This document shows, piece by piece, positions 46,615 through 58,117 of a DNA stretch of 64,000 bases. Made by a program: the position numbers and the translations under genes. Location: NCBI GenBank assembly GCA_032622095.1, contig CP136065.1:40117503-40181502 (forward strand). The letters are read 5' to 3'. Numbering within the stretch: the stretch's first letter is position 1; each line of letters opens with the position of its first letter. The notes under the pieces are model-generated. The model was not told the DNA's origin, ran no database searches, and was given only the letters and a program-made list of their open reading frames with translations. The stretch comes from Siphonodentalium dalli (Eukaryota > Mollusca > Scaphopoda > Gadilida > Siphonodentaliidae).

Positions 46615-47420
46615 TTATCTGTAGGGAATATAAAAGACATAAAAGACAGTTATTTTTATATGCCAAAAAAGTTCAGTCGAATTGAATTGACAATGGTTCC
46701 CTTTTGTGAACGTTACTTCACTATAAATTATATTGCAAACAATGTCCAATCCCATATCAAGATGGCGACTCCATTCTTTTTTCAACAAACATGCAAGAAG
46801 AGATGAACGTACATCATAACAAGACATATTTGAATCAGAATTCTCCACAAATATCGCTTTTCCTAGAAAAGTTCGTCTTTGCCAGACGACAACGAACGAG
46901 AAAATGACAAATGTAGTAATATAATTATTCTTTCTTAACAACACCATTGGCATACGTGTACCAGCATTGAATCTAACTAACCCACTATAGCAAATGACAT
47001 CATTCCGTGAACGGTTATATGAGTTCTATCCCACGCAATGCATATCTGGATGTAGTCGTATACATGTCGCGCGTACGATATACAGATCGATCACGACTCT
47101 CCAGCCAGACCCTGACAGCGCAGCCCGACCCAAGAGATGTGCCCCCCCCCCCGCAGAATAGTGCGCAGACAATTCCCAATCCGCGGTCTGGCCGACCAAT
47201 GAATTCTGACTCCCACTCAGATTTCTGACTAACCAAGCCCGTTCTCCCGATCATGACATCGTCCAGCTCATGGCGCCCACAGAATATTGTGCTGACGGTT
47301 TCCGTTCCGCTACATGTACTGCATTTTGATTGACCCGTAGACAACCGACATAATCTTGTTTCCATTGCCAGTCGACACTTTATACTGGTGTGTTCATGCC
47401 AGTCAAATGAGCGATTTTAT
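46615..47420. other. Intron 2 sequence, nothing recognised
   Basis: A 116-codon minus-strand open stretch (47015-47365) crosses a C12 homopolymer and shows no domain. It is not called. Confidence 0.4.
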
Positions 47421-47794
47421 GGATTGATTATTTTGAGTAACAGGAACGGAACTAGGGACAGGAACAACTTCCGAGTAACGGAATGACTATCTGAACTAAC
47501 AGGAGTGAGGAACAGATATATAAATTCAATGTTCTGGCGATATACGCAATGAACACTCTACATATTATATATCATTGGAAAGCATAGTCTCTCCCTTCCA
47601 TGAGTTTTGCAACATTTGAACACTACTTTTGAGAATTAAGCTTATACTTTTGAAGTTTACGTTTTGATAATTTCCGATTCACCGCTCGACGTTCCTTCCA
47701 AATTATACGCTTAATTCTCCAAATAGTCATTATGTTACTCGGAAGTTGTTCCTGTTCCTCGTTCCGTTCCTGTTACTCCAAATATAGTCAATCC
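47421..47794. repeat. Inverted-repeat element, about 65-bp arms (374 bp)
   Basis: GGATTGATTATTTTGAGTAA and CAGGAACGGAAC through CCGAGTAACGGAATGACTAT on the left pair with ATAGTCATTATGTTACTCGG through GTTCCTGTTACTCCAAAT and CAATCC on the right. Likely a MITE. The target duplication is unclear. Confidence 0.75.
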
Positions 47795-47841
47795 CCAATT
47801 TTATCCCTGCTTTGAGTTATCAGACCCGACACCACATTTAA

Positions 47842-48035
47842 CCGTTCCATGACTGGAGTTTCCTAAAATTTTGCGAAAACCATGTGTCAATGCATGCTCT
47901 TATATATGTGAGTCTCCCATAGGGAGCCTCGCATATATAAGAGAATACATTGCCTAACAATATTTACATTGACCTTTTGACATATGCAAGGCTCTTATGG
48001 GAGACTCGCATATATAAGAGAATGCACTGACACAC
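47842..48035. mobile_element. Truncated hairpin-module MITE (intron 2)
   Basis: It starts CCGTTCCATGACTGGAG after TTAA 47838-47841, with one full and one partial module (CTCTTATATATGTGAGTCTC...; CTCTTATGGGAGACTCGCAT...). The right end is missing. Confidence 0.65.
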
Positions 48036-48599
48036 ACAGACTGGTACCCTGCTAGATTCCCCACGCCACAGTCCGTTTCCGACCTCGACAGGTCGTGGCA
48101 CTCAGTCTAGTGCAAAAATGTCATGTTATAACGAATCTTATGCCTGGTTCAATTGGGGCAGGACCAGTCAAATGCGCGAAATTCGACAACAACTGTCTAA
48201 AAATACCCACAAACTGATATTCTGACAGGTCCCACTCTGTAGTCTCACCGACCAAGCCCGTTCCCAGTCACGAAACCATGTGGTGTCGTTCTGAGATAAT
48301 TGGATTAATATCCGACGCCTCAGCCGATGTCGTTCTCTATTTCCGTGTCACGTGCTTGATGACGTGGATTCCTGCTGAAGTGCGCATATCAGCTATTATA
48401 TGTGATGCTCTTAATGTCGGACCCTTGCCATTTTCGTCTGCCATCTGTATTATTGTTGCCGATTGGAAATCCTTTTCTGTAATATAGTACCCAGTTACGT
48501 TTTATCAAGAAAGGTCTAATTTTATATCATATTGATTTACATTTTAAAAGTTTTTTATTTTTACAAGACTTGAAGTTTCTTATCTCAATGTTGTTTCAC
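48036..48599. other. Intron 2 sequence, nothing recognised
   Basis: No supported feature. Confidence 0.4.
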
Positions 48600-48862
48600 C
48601 AGACAGATTGGTTGAGGGATAAAGGTGTTAGCATCATAATATGTTTAACAACATAATTTAATTGATCATATATCACAATTCTTTCAACCTGAACACTCAG
48701 GGACTTTTAGCTTAGTCTTCCATCAAGAAACCTAATCACTTTTAATTTTAGCGCCGATGGATACGAGTGATATATCGATATCTCACTAGACGGATAACGG
48801 TTTGTATCTGATGCAAAAATACTATTATTTGATAGCTTAGCATATAATAAATATATTTATCT
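48600..48862. repeat. Dispersed repeat next to the last splice acceptor (copy 1)
   Basis: It is similar throughout to 60154-60410: CAGACAGATTGGTT, GAACACTCAG, CACTAGACGGATAACGGTT-type blocks in the same order and orientation. It ends about 9 nt before the exon 3 acceptor dinucleotide. Confidence 0.75.
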
Positions 48863-48871
48863 CCATTACAG

Positions 48872-49287
48872 GCGGTGTGCCACAGAAGCTTTATGTCCGG
48901 GACGGCATGTGGGTTTCACCGCGAACAAAGTCAAAAACTCTAGGAAAGTTTTCAACATTCTTAAGCGAGGAGAGCAAACGCGTCAAAGCGATGTATCAGA
49001 ACCAAGGTCTTGCCAAGTCTCCGTCTCTTTCTAGTCCAACATATCAGGATGCTCATGGAAACTTTAAAATTAACAATGACAGTGGTTACTATTCTTCCGA
49101 CGCGAATGGAGATCAGACTTGTGTGTCAACGGACCCCATGTATATTTCCACCCTAGAAAGGACTCGACCACCTGGGTCCATTCTAAAACGGACCCATGTA
49201 AATAATTCACAAGGACAGGATCTCAACACAATAGTTATTTCCGATATGTCACATGGACAGGACGGCATGCGGGATTCAACCATCTAA
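48872..49287 (+). CDS. Protocadherin, exon 3 (C-terminal cytoplasmic, stop)
   Basis: The acceptor is CTCCATTACAG|GCGG. The first two bases complete the glycine codon begun by exon 2 (phase 1), giving a 3,288-nt joined reading frame. The exon encodes the last 138 residues, serine- and lysine-rich with no folded domain, including KLYVRDGMWVSP, NDSGYYSSD and PPGSILKRTHVNN, and ends ...RDSTI. A short DSGYYSSD-type tail is common in invertebrate protocadherins. No polyadenylation signal was placed with confidence. Confidence 0.82.
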
Positions 49288-49393
49288 CTGTGTGTAATGA
49301 TTGTGTATTTCTATATATAAATGTATAATGCGAGGTGCGAATGTAGAAGTTAAAATGTGATGTACAAGAAAGTGTGCGTTGGGGTTCATCTGC

Positions 49394-49690
49394 ATGGCCA
49401 AAGACGCGAAAACGTGGAGTGAAGGTATCGCTCTATGCACGGCCAGAGTCGTGATGACGTGGAGTGAGGGTACCTCCATATGCATGGCCAGAGACGTGAT
49501 AACTTGGAGTGAGGGTACATTTCAATGGCCAGATACCTGGTAACTTGGAGTGAGGGTACCTCCGTATGTATGACCAGAGACGTGATAACTTGGAGCGAGG
49601 GTACATTCCAATGGCCATAGACGTGAAAACATGGAGTGAGGGTATATTCCAATGGCCAGAGACGCGATAACGCGGAGTGAGTTGCGGGTT
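49394..49690. repeat. 41/45-bp minisatellite in the presumed 3' UTR
   Basis: Seven units of ATGGCCAGAGACGTGATAAC, then TTGGAGTGAGGGTAC, with spacings 45, 45, 41, 45, 41 and 41 bp, begin about 105 nt after the stop codon. Long minus-strand open frames here are by-products of the repeat. Confidence 0.88.
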
Positions 49691-50653
49691 GATCTTCCCC
49701 AAATTCAATATTTTGTGTATACGGTATGTTGTTTACGCCGAGAATCGAACACTTTCCTGCGTTCAGTCCAATGTCAATCCAGAGTCAATTCGACCCATCC
49801 CAAATGGGGTCATATAAGAGCATTTATTAATTACACCTAACATTTTTGCCTGGAATGACCTCTTATCCACCTCGGCTGATAAGACTCCAAACTCGACTGA
49901 TAACCACTAAATTCGGTTAATACCGGTTGTGACGTCACCGAGCGAACCGTAGTGTTACACCCAACGTAACATCCTTTCGGGGATACAGTCACATTACTAT
50001 AGACAGATGTAGCGACAATTTCATAACGGACTTGAAGTAATGGTGCGTTTCATGTCACTGCGAACTGGTATTTATATCAACCCTCGGTAACTTCATATCA
50101 ATCTTAGACCTTCGATCTCAGGCTGATATGAAGTTACCTCAGGTTGATACACTGTAACTCGGCCGATATCCAACTCACTAAGTAATAACCTTTAAACATA
50201 AGAGTGTTTGGTTGTTACGCAGTTTGAATGAATAGTCGAAAACTTATAACCAAATATATTGTATAGGTGGACACAAATTGAATTTACTCTATATGGTTTG
50301 TCTCATTCGATGAAGTGTATCCACAATTTGATTTCTCGATCGTGCACAATGACACATGGAACTATAATAAGTTCCACCACAGTAATTAATCTCATTAAAT
50401 TAATAGTATTAATTACTTTGTGCTTAGGAGTACATGTAACTGTAATTATATTAGTATTTTTGGAGTTTTGAAACTGATTACTATTGTAATTAATTAATTA
50501 CGTTGGATATGTAAATGACCCATCCCGGAAAGTTTGCAGTTGGTCGCCCCCACTCCAAACAAAGACCCCATGGCCACGCCCTTGTCATTATACTGTTTCG
50601 GTTGTGTCCAGAGTGTTGGTGCTTGGCTCGTTTGTTATCGTATATGATGATGT
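49691..50653. other. Downstream flank, nothing recognised
   Basis: 50085-50130 has a small hairpin (GGTAACTTCATATCA / TGATATGAAGTTACC). No gene. Confidence 0.4.
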
Positions 50654-51134
50654 CACGATGGGGAAATCACGTGGTTTCGAGGTTGGTGAGTACCACGCAT
50701 TCAAAATATGCAAATGCACATAACATAATATACGAGGATCTGGCAAAAAACATTGCAGTTTGACTGTTACGAGCATATGCTAGTTTATTTTTTGAAACAA
50801 GTTGGTACCTTATTTGTTCGGAAATACTTAGTGGTTATCTATAACATTATGTTGCCAGTCGGGGGTGCGTGGAACACACCACTATGACCAGTCCATGCAT
50901 CTTGGAGAATCCTTCGACTGACAACTTTGGTCAGAATGTTATAGAGCAAACACATATGAATTTGGACATAAATGAGGTATCAGCTTCTTTGAAAAAATAG
51001 TATAGCGTCATATGTAATATGTCATATCTTAGTTTATTACCTTTTTTCCTCGCGTCAGGTCGCGTTTTAGATCGCATCGGCCATTTTGAATGCGTGATAC
51101 TCATCAAATCGAAACCACGTGATTCCCCACCGTG
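50654..51134. mobile_element. Transib-like MITE, copy 3 (481 bp, inverted)
   Basis: It begins CACGATGGGGAAATCACGTG and ends CACGTGATTCCCCACCGTG, flanked by GATGT at 50649-50653 and 51135-51139. Internal blocks match copies 1 and 2 in reverse order. Confidence 0.88.
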
Positions 51135-51139
51135 GATGT

Positions 51140-51451
51140 TACCTCCCATAATGTCTAGTCACCATGTTTCGTTGCCACGTGTTACTTTGTATCCAGATAT
51201 CGCGGTCATTCATCCATATTTACATGCACTTACCATTGCTTTAGATTTTCAGTGGCGTTACGATAGACACGCTCAATGAGTCAATATGTTCATATAAACC
51301 TACATGTACGAACCACGTTGACCGTCATGTTTCATCCGTCATAATCCAATTAACCACATTGACCGTCATTAAATTGTTATTAGTTATAATTCAATAAACG
51401 CAACCTGTTCTGGAAATGATCGGATATTGTCGGACATGGGGTATAGGGTTC
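51140..51451. other. Intergenic, nothing recognised
   Basis: No supported feature. Confidence 0.4.
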
Positions 51452-51846
51452 TCTATTCCGAAGGTTTATTATTCCGAAGGTTCGCTATTCCGAATGTTCA
51501 TTATTCCGAGGGTTCCCTGTGCCGAATGTTCATTATTCCGAAGGTTCGCTATTCCGAAGGTTCACTATTCCGAAGGTTTCTATTCTGGGCGTATTTAACC
51601 AGAATTGACATTAACGTAACGACATTAAATCTCAAGGAAACCCGCGAAAAAAGAAAAAAACATTAATTGTTTTAATGTTTTAAGTTATTTCCTTCATAAA
51701 AAGAGTCTTCGTGATAAAGAAACCTCTCAATACTTTAGAATATATAATTAACCTTAAAATAACAAAAACCTTCGGAATAGAGTACCTTCGGAATAGAGGA
51801 CCTTCGGAATAGCGAACCTTCGGAAAAGTGAACCTTCGGAATAGAG
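51452..51846. repeat. Foldback with arms made of 16-bp iterons
   Basis: The left array (51455-51590) has ATTCCGAAGGTTCGCT-like units every 16 bp (51455, 51471, 51487, 51503, 51519, 51535, 51551, 51567). The right array (51768-51846) has the inverse (CCTTCGGAATAG...). A 177-bp spacer separates them. Probable transposon with iterated subterminal repeats. Confidence 0.85.
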
Positions 51847-53138
51847 ACATGTCCCCCGGACATGAACGATCAGTAGATGCATGCATCGGGATGTGACTAA
51901 TAGTCACTCGACGTATTCCGTGAATAATGGGAATAACATCAAAATCCCAATTCGTAATGTTTTCAAGTATAAATATAAGTATTAAACGGCGGATTCAACG
52001 TGGTCATGTGTTTTGACCGCGGCACAAATTCAGCAAACACCGCTTGAACCCATGCAAATTGCTGAATGTTTCTCGCGATCAAAATGTCATGACCACATTG
52101 AAACTGGCGTTGAGTTCCAATGTCATACGATAATCACAATCATAGATATTTTTGTCGTATAAGATCAGATAAACTTTTTCACGTTTCATCGATCTAACAT
52201 AAATATTCAGAACATTAAATCAGAGAGTTCTCGCTTTATGACCATTTCCCACACGAAAAAGATATATTTACATCTATGGTTGGAATGTTGCCATGACAAC
52301 AAATTGTCGGAAGACTAATTTAATCACGAAGGTCCTAAATAGTTTCTAAAAATGCCGGAATTTATCGGTCGAAAGGGATTAAAATTACTGATTGGCCTCT
52401 AATGGTTTAAACTCTTTCGTTGCATGTAGTTGACCACACCGGCACTTCACCTACATGGATCAACAAAGCGTATTCATTACTAAAATGAAGCGACCTAGAC
52501 GTTTTATTGCACAAGCATTTAAGGGGCGCAACCTGGTCTTTGACACAATTCAAACTAACACGGTTCCTAATTACGATAGGGAATCTTTAACTTTAATCAG
52601 TAACACTCTTAAATTGTCTCCGCTAGATAAATTTATAACAAGTTCGTGTTCTCGAAGCCGCGTTACGTTATCGTAGTCAAAGCACTGGTGGTGACTTCGC
52701 AGAACATAGCCCACGGTATATGTTACAATCTCACACCATTCCTTTACAATGCATCTGATTCCGATACTTCATATCTGGGGGCCATGGCGCTTCATAATAC
52801 ACTTACGTTTCTGGATGAAAACAGGCATTGTAGCTTCGGGCAAAACACGCTGGTGCGAACAAAAACAAATCGAAGACTGGTTCCATAGCCTCGAGACTGG
52901 TTACTCCGTTAATTCTCTCACGGCCGATTGGATGATAAAATGAATCTGTCAAAAGACATCATTAGCCACGAAATGCAACACGACATACTACCAAAGGCGC
53001 GTTCGATTGGACCCAAATAGGAAGTGATCGGATTAAACCGTCTGCTTTAACAAGCTAATCGCTGTCAGACTTGGTTCACGGACTCGCAAATCGTGTGGAA
53101 TAAATAAGAACTAGTGACGTCATTTCAAGATTGCAACG
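51847..53138. other. Intergenic, nothing recognised
   Basis: Open stretches near 52455-52943 are short and featureless. Confidence 0.4.
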
Positions 53139-53241
53139 AGAAAAAGAGAGGAGGAAAGAGTGAGTGAAGAGAAAGAGAGAGAGAGAGAGAGAGAAATAGA
53201 GAGAGAGGGAGAGAGAGATAGAGAGAGAGGGCGAGAGAGCA
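53139..53241. repeat. (GA)n-rich purine tract
   Basis: About 100 bp of imperfect GA repeats. Confidence 0.93.
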
Positions 53242-54198
53242 CACACATGTTATAGCCATGTCTTACTCAGTGCTTATGATATGAAGGCCTAAACGCACTT
53301 TTTGCATATAATCCAGCTATTTCAAAATGGATTTTCTATACATGTATCTTGAATGATTTTTATTTTTGGCGTGGCGAATAAAAATAAATCATGTATCAAA
53401 TGTATTAAAAGTCACTTGTGTTATTCTCTTGATAATTTCCATATTTTATATATGCAACGAAGGTGATGTATAAAATTCAATAGTTTTCGCTGATTTATAA
53501 AGTGAAAATGTCTTGCATTTCATGCCTGGAGTTGTGCAAAACGTGCGTCGACGTCTCACACGAGTAGAGTGGTCGATTGCTATCTTGTTACATGGTGGTG
53601 AACACGTGAACACACTTTATACGTGTACATATGTCGTTATAATTGAGGTTCGCGTTCGTTTGCAACTATGTGTGGTATGACCATGCATTGAAGGAACGCG
53701 TGGTGTTCTGGCATCAAATTAAACTTAGTAATTTTTCGCAATTGTCATATTCTGAAAATGAAAACAATTCATAGATAGGTATACATGGAATACAGTAGCA
53801 CATTCATTAGACTTACCACATCATCAAAGCTCTTTATATTATTATCATATATTTACATACTAAGTGTTGTCATCACTAAATCCAGCATTCTGATTGGTCG
53901 GCGCCCACGTGGCTAGTTGCAGTTATTTCTCGGTGAATGCGCAACGGCTCAATAACACGAAGCTCATAACAACATCGATACGTCATTGGGTTTGGAAAGA
54001 CGAACGCGTAATGTTTTGGGCGCATTTGGACTCGCGCAGGATTGACTTAATACATCATCGGGTTTCAATACGAAGATAAATTGTTCCTATTAACTTTTGC
54101 CAAGGGTGCTATTGGGTATTTTGGGCTGTTTTTGTCACGATACACTTTTCGATTTAAATACATTTACAAAAGTGGCTTTTTCGCTAAATGTATATAAA
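53242..54198. other. Intergenic, nothing recognised
   Basis: No supported feature. Confidence 0.4.
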
Positions 54199-54361
54199 TA
54201 TAAGGATTAACTGTCATGTGGACTATTTTTATGGAGATGTAACCGTGAGGTAAGTGGTCATAACTTGTATGTAAAACCCTTCGGGTTTTACACAAGTTAT
54301 GTCCACTTACCTCACGGTTACATCTCCATAAAAACAGTCCACATGACAGTTAATCCTTATA
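54199..54361. repeat. Near-perfect foldback, about 80-bp arms, TTCG loop
   Basis: TATAAGGATTAACTGTCATG to GTAAAACCC is mirrored by GGGTTTTACA to CATGACAGTTAATCCTTATA, with only a few mismatches by eye and a 4-nt loop. Confidence 0.88.
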
Positions 54362-54495
54362 TAAGCATACATCAAAGGACACACTCTTTTCATTATTTCA
54401 CATTGTTGTAGAATAGAGGGATCCCTGTTTTCACGCTGATGTGATCCGCTCGATCACTCCAATAAGAATGTCCTCGGGTTATAGATCCATGTTAA

Positions 54496-54952
54496 CCCTT
54501 TACCCAAGAAAGCGGCCATAAACGCCCAAAATAAAGCTTCAACAGCCTAAAATATCTTCGGTCTGTCTCAATAACACCATACAAATATGGATATCATTGG
54601 AACCGGTTCATTGACCACATTGTGATGGTTACAGTTATGCCCTGTGCCAATGCATTCTCTTATATGTGCGAGTCGACCATAGGTCGCCTCGCATATATAA
54701 GAGAATGCATTGGCCTAAAAAAAATCTTTTTTAACACTTTTTACCATTTTTTCTTACATTCTTTAACAATTTTATAATTTTTTCTTACATTTTTTAACAT
54801 ATTTTATAATATTTTTCTACGTTCTTTGACAATTTTATCATTTTTAATATGTGTTAAGCCAATGCATACTCTTATATATGCGAGGCGACCTATGGTCGAC
54901 TCGCATATATAAGAGAATGCATTGGCACAGGGCCGTTCTGTTGGGTAAAGGG
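54496..54952. mobile_element. piggyBac-like MITE with two hairpin modules (457 bp)
   Basis: TTAA at 54492-54495 and 54953-54956; ends CCCTTTACCCAAGAA and TTGGGTAAAGGG. Modules at 54646-54714 and 54858-54926. It is very close to 38508-38899, with an expanded T-rich spacer (TTTTTTCTTACATTYTTTAA reiterated). Confidence 0.92.
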
Positions 54953-54956
54953 TTAA

Positions 54957-56740
54957 ACATGAAACACGATAAAAAGAGTCACGAGGTTGACCATCTTCAT
55001 ATATCAGATTTTATGTAGTAATTTCTCACTTTTATCACGTTCCGGCGATCCAAATAGTTCGATAAATACAAGAAATACTAAAATAAAGATTATATACACT
55101 CTGAAAAAAACTTCCGAAGTCATAGTAATGTACCAATTGTTCAACCCGTTTCTTACTTCCATCCCGCACACTACCTGTTATTAACGTTCTTTATTTTACC
55201 ATATACGGACAATACTAACAAAGTACGCTCTTTATTGCTCGACTCCGAAGAAACACTTGAATCTTATTTTTCTTCTAACACAGAATATCCTTTGGAATGT
55301 CCTTGTATTTAATCTGACTTTTATTACTTTATATATTTGATTGAGATATATAGCATTCGCGTCTAACTATTTCGTCTGTTCATTAAGCTATTTTTATCGC
55401 CGAACTTGAAAAAAAAACGACTAATTGCTAGGATTGACATGACCGGCCCACTGAATATTACGATTCACTTTGCGCGTACTGAGCTGATGCAGAGGCCAAA
55501 ATCGAGCTCTAGTTTTTAGACATAGACCTCCCACGGTAGAACAACGAATGTGCACCTGACATGAACAAATACTGGAATTATAGTGACTATATAGGTTCAA
55601 GTGCATGGAGATGAATATTACCCACCAGTGACGTTTGACAGAAATTCACAATTTGGCAAATAGAGCCCTGTGGCTAATTAGATATAACACATTTATCAAC
55701 AGTGTTGGTGTCAAAATCATTACATCATATCAAATATATCTGAAAGAAAAACAGTTTTGGTTATTTGGAATTTAGCTGAAAACTGTTGATAAATTAGAAC
55801 TTAGCTCTTGGGTTCGATTTACCAAAATCGCGAATTTCTATTTTAAAAAGTCACTGGTGGGTATCAATGATCGCTGAGTTAATCATAGCCACCAGTGATG
55901 TCGCTATTATTCACTGTAATTTTCGTGAATAATATATATTTTGTCTCATAAATATCTTGTTTTAACTTGTTCTACTTTGGATATATGGGAACCCGACCGC
56001 TGTTGGCAACTGCATGGATTATGCGTTTGGGGTTGGATCTCAATCAGAAGTTGGGTGAAGGCACTCATCCGTCAGTTATCACTCATTATCATAAATGCAT
56101 ATAAATAAAATCATCATCAACATGTATGTAACATTATATCACGCACCTCTCATATACACGTATGTTACACAGCGTCTAGTTGCTTTGCTTCTAAGAACAC
56201 CGCCCTGTTGTATGAGTGTGACACGTGAGCGTGCGAGTCTATAGTCATAACTGGTCCTGCTATATAATGCCATGAGTTTGATGGATCCTGCTAACATAGC
56301 AATGAGCATGGGCGGGAACCACTCCATAATTTGCTCGAACATGGCGGTAAGAGATCTCACATCGAAATCAGTCTCAACAATGTCTTCACTCACACTGCAA
56401 AATAATTCCACAAAAAAGATAGCAAGTGAGCTATGTTTATCTGTTTTGATTGCTCACTATGAATACCGTCTCATACAAATACGACTGTTGAGAAGATATG
56501 AGTGTTCAAATGACTTCGGCCAACATCTCATCAAAAACAAACCTGATCGATTCCGGTTCTTGCAGTATCCGAGATGAGTTGTTGGGTTAGCTCAGATTAG
56601 TCTAACAACTTTCTGATATCTTTGGAAAATATAGAAGAAAAAACCTAATGTTGAAATTATCAGTCGTGATATATTACCGCCCTTTTCGAACAAATTATGG
56701 CGTCCCTGTGTGATATTGATGGAACAAGCAGAGCTGTTAA
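54957..56740. other. Intergenic, no gene supported
   Basis: The GTTCTTTATTTTACCATAT motif at 55185-55204 is a MITE fragment in reverse. A minus-strand open stretch (about 56139-56411) follows a TTATTTTGCAG acceptor-like site but has no recognised domain. Confidence 0.4.
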
Positions 56741-57263
56741 AGGCACGGGCGGCGTTCGTTGCAGAAATATTCATATTTGTTCAAATCGCCATCAACAAAA
56801 GGAATATTAAAATATATATAGTTTTGTTCATATTCCAAACATAATCAGTGCGTAACTAGTATATAGTCGTCAAGACGTACGACGGTGTACGTAAATAAGA
56901 GCCTGCTCGTGTTGCAGAAGTTGTGCTTCTGTTTACATAACACAGCGCAATTCTATTGGTTAATTATCACACACAAATGATATAAACGCTCTTTATTATT
57001 TCCATATCAGGAAAACAGTAACGAATAACGCTCTTTATGTTTACCATATCCGGATCTAAACAAAAGCCAGGTAACGTAACGTTTTTTGCTTTTGTTTAAA
57101 TAACAAAGAAAAAATAATTGACAATAACATACTGTTTATGCCATATTTCTGATTGGTATAAGAACAAAATCTGTCTATATTTTACTGTTCTTTCTGTTTA
57201 TGGCAGTTTTTGACGGAGATGAATATTTTAACAGCATACCCACCGCCAACGCCGACCGTATCT
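56741..57263. mobile_element. TTAA-flanked MITE, AGGYACGG family (copy B, 523 bp)
   Basis: TTAA at 56737-56740 and 57264-57267; ends AGGCACGGGCGGCGTTCGTT and CGCCAACGCCGACCGTATCT. It is the reverse complement counterpart of 12940-13463, with similar length and interior. Confidence 0.88.
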
Positions 57264-57571
57264 TTAAGGCCAAATATAATATAATAATAAATAATATATA
57301 GTTTCTTTGGACACATTTTCATTTTCGCGGCCAATTGTTTCTAGCCTTTATGGTACATAGTACGGACAACGTAAACATACGTTAGGTACATGTAAAATAT
57401 CCTACAATGCCACAATACAACATCTGTTTCATTCAAACTTGTGCCATGCATGGGCTTCATTTTGGGTTTTTAATTTGTTGTAAATTGCGATACGGTAAAC
57501 AAACGACACAAACTATTTAAGTTTTAGAACGCAAATATCGCATGTTTATGGGGAAGATAACAATTATCGGA

Positions 57572-57909
57572 GTTAAAGTGATGTGAAACACTCCGACATG
57601 GTGATCAAATAAAAATGGAGAATAAAAAACTTGCTCAAAGCAGTTATTTTTATGAATATTAACCCAAATTTACAACACACACCGTCAGTCTTATATATTT
57701 ATTAATTGCAATGAGTATCGATGGCGCAAATCATTTGCGTTAGTTTATCGCCGATTGTTGTTCAGACGGGTTTTTCTATGGAGTTGTATAGTAGATTTTA
57801 TTTTATTTTTATTTTGGGCGATGTTAGTAGAATGCTACATTCCCCCAGTTAGCATAGCGCCTGAGTACTAATTTATCAAGTTTTACGCACCCGAACAAGT
57901 CCATAATAT
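57572..57909. repeat. Diverged copy of the 38055-38446 element
   Basis: It starts TTAAAGTGATGTGAAACACT and shares AAATTTACAACACAC, ATCATTTGCGTTAGTTTATC, ACATTCCCCCAGTT and CGCACCCGAACAAGTCCATA. The right TTAA is not conserved. Confidence 0.75.
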
Positions 57910-57978
57910 GTTTTGAATATTATAGTTGTAAATGATATCTATAGGATTACGTAAATCAGCAGGACGCACGGCCATTAT

Positions 57979-58108
57979 CAAGCCTTGAAATAGGGTGTCT
58001 GTCATTTGCAGAATGAGGTCCCCAGAGGGTGAATTTGGTGATGCTAGCCTGTAGCATCACTAAATTCACCTTCATTCTGCAAATAACAGACACCCTATTT
58101 CAAGGCTT
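57979..58108. mobile_element. Foldback MITE with 9-bp target duplication (130 bp)
   Basis: GGCCATTAT flanks both sides (57970-57978, 58109-58117). The ends CAAGCCTTGAAATAGGGTGT / ACACCCTATTTCAAGGCTTG are perfect inverted repeats, and pairing continues to the centre apart from a gap in the right arm. A 9-bp duplication suggests a Mutator-like source. Confidence 0.85.
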
Positions 58109-58117
58109 GGCCATTAT

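Noticed and set aside
47015..47365. 116-codon minus-strand frame as a gene
   Set aside because: Crosses a C12 homopolymer, lies in protocadherin intron 2, and no recognisable domain.
56139..56411. Minus-strand 90-codon frame with a hydrophobic stretch after an acceptor-like site
   Set aside because: No partner exon or domain found; kept only as an intergenic note.
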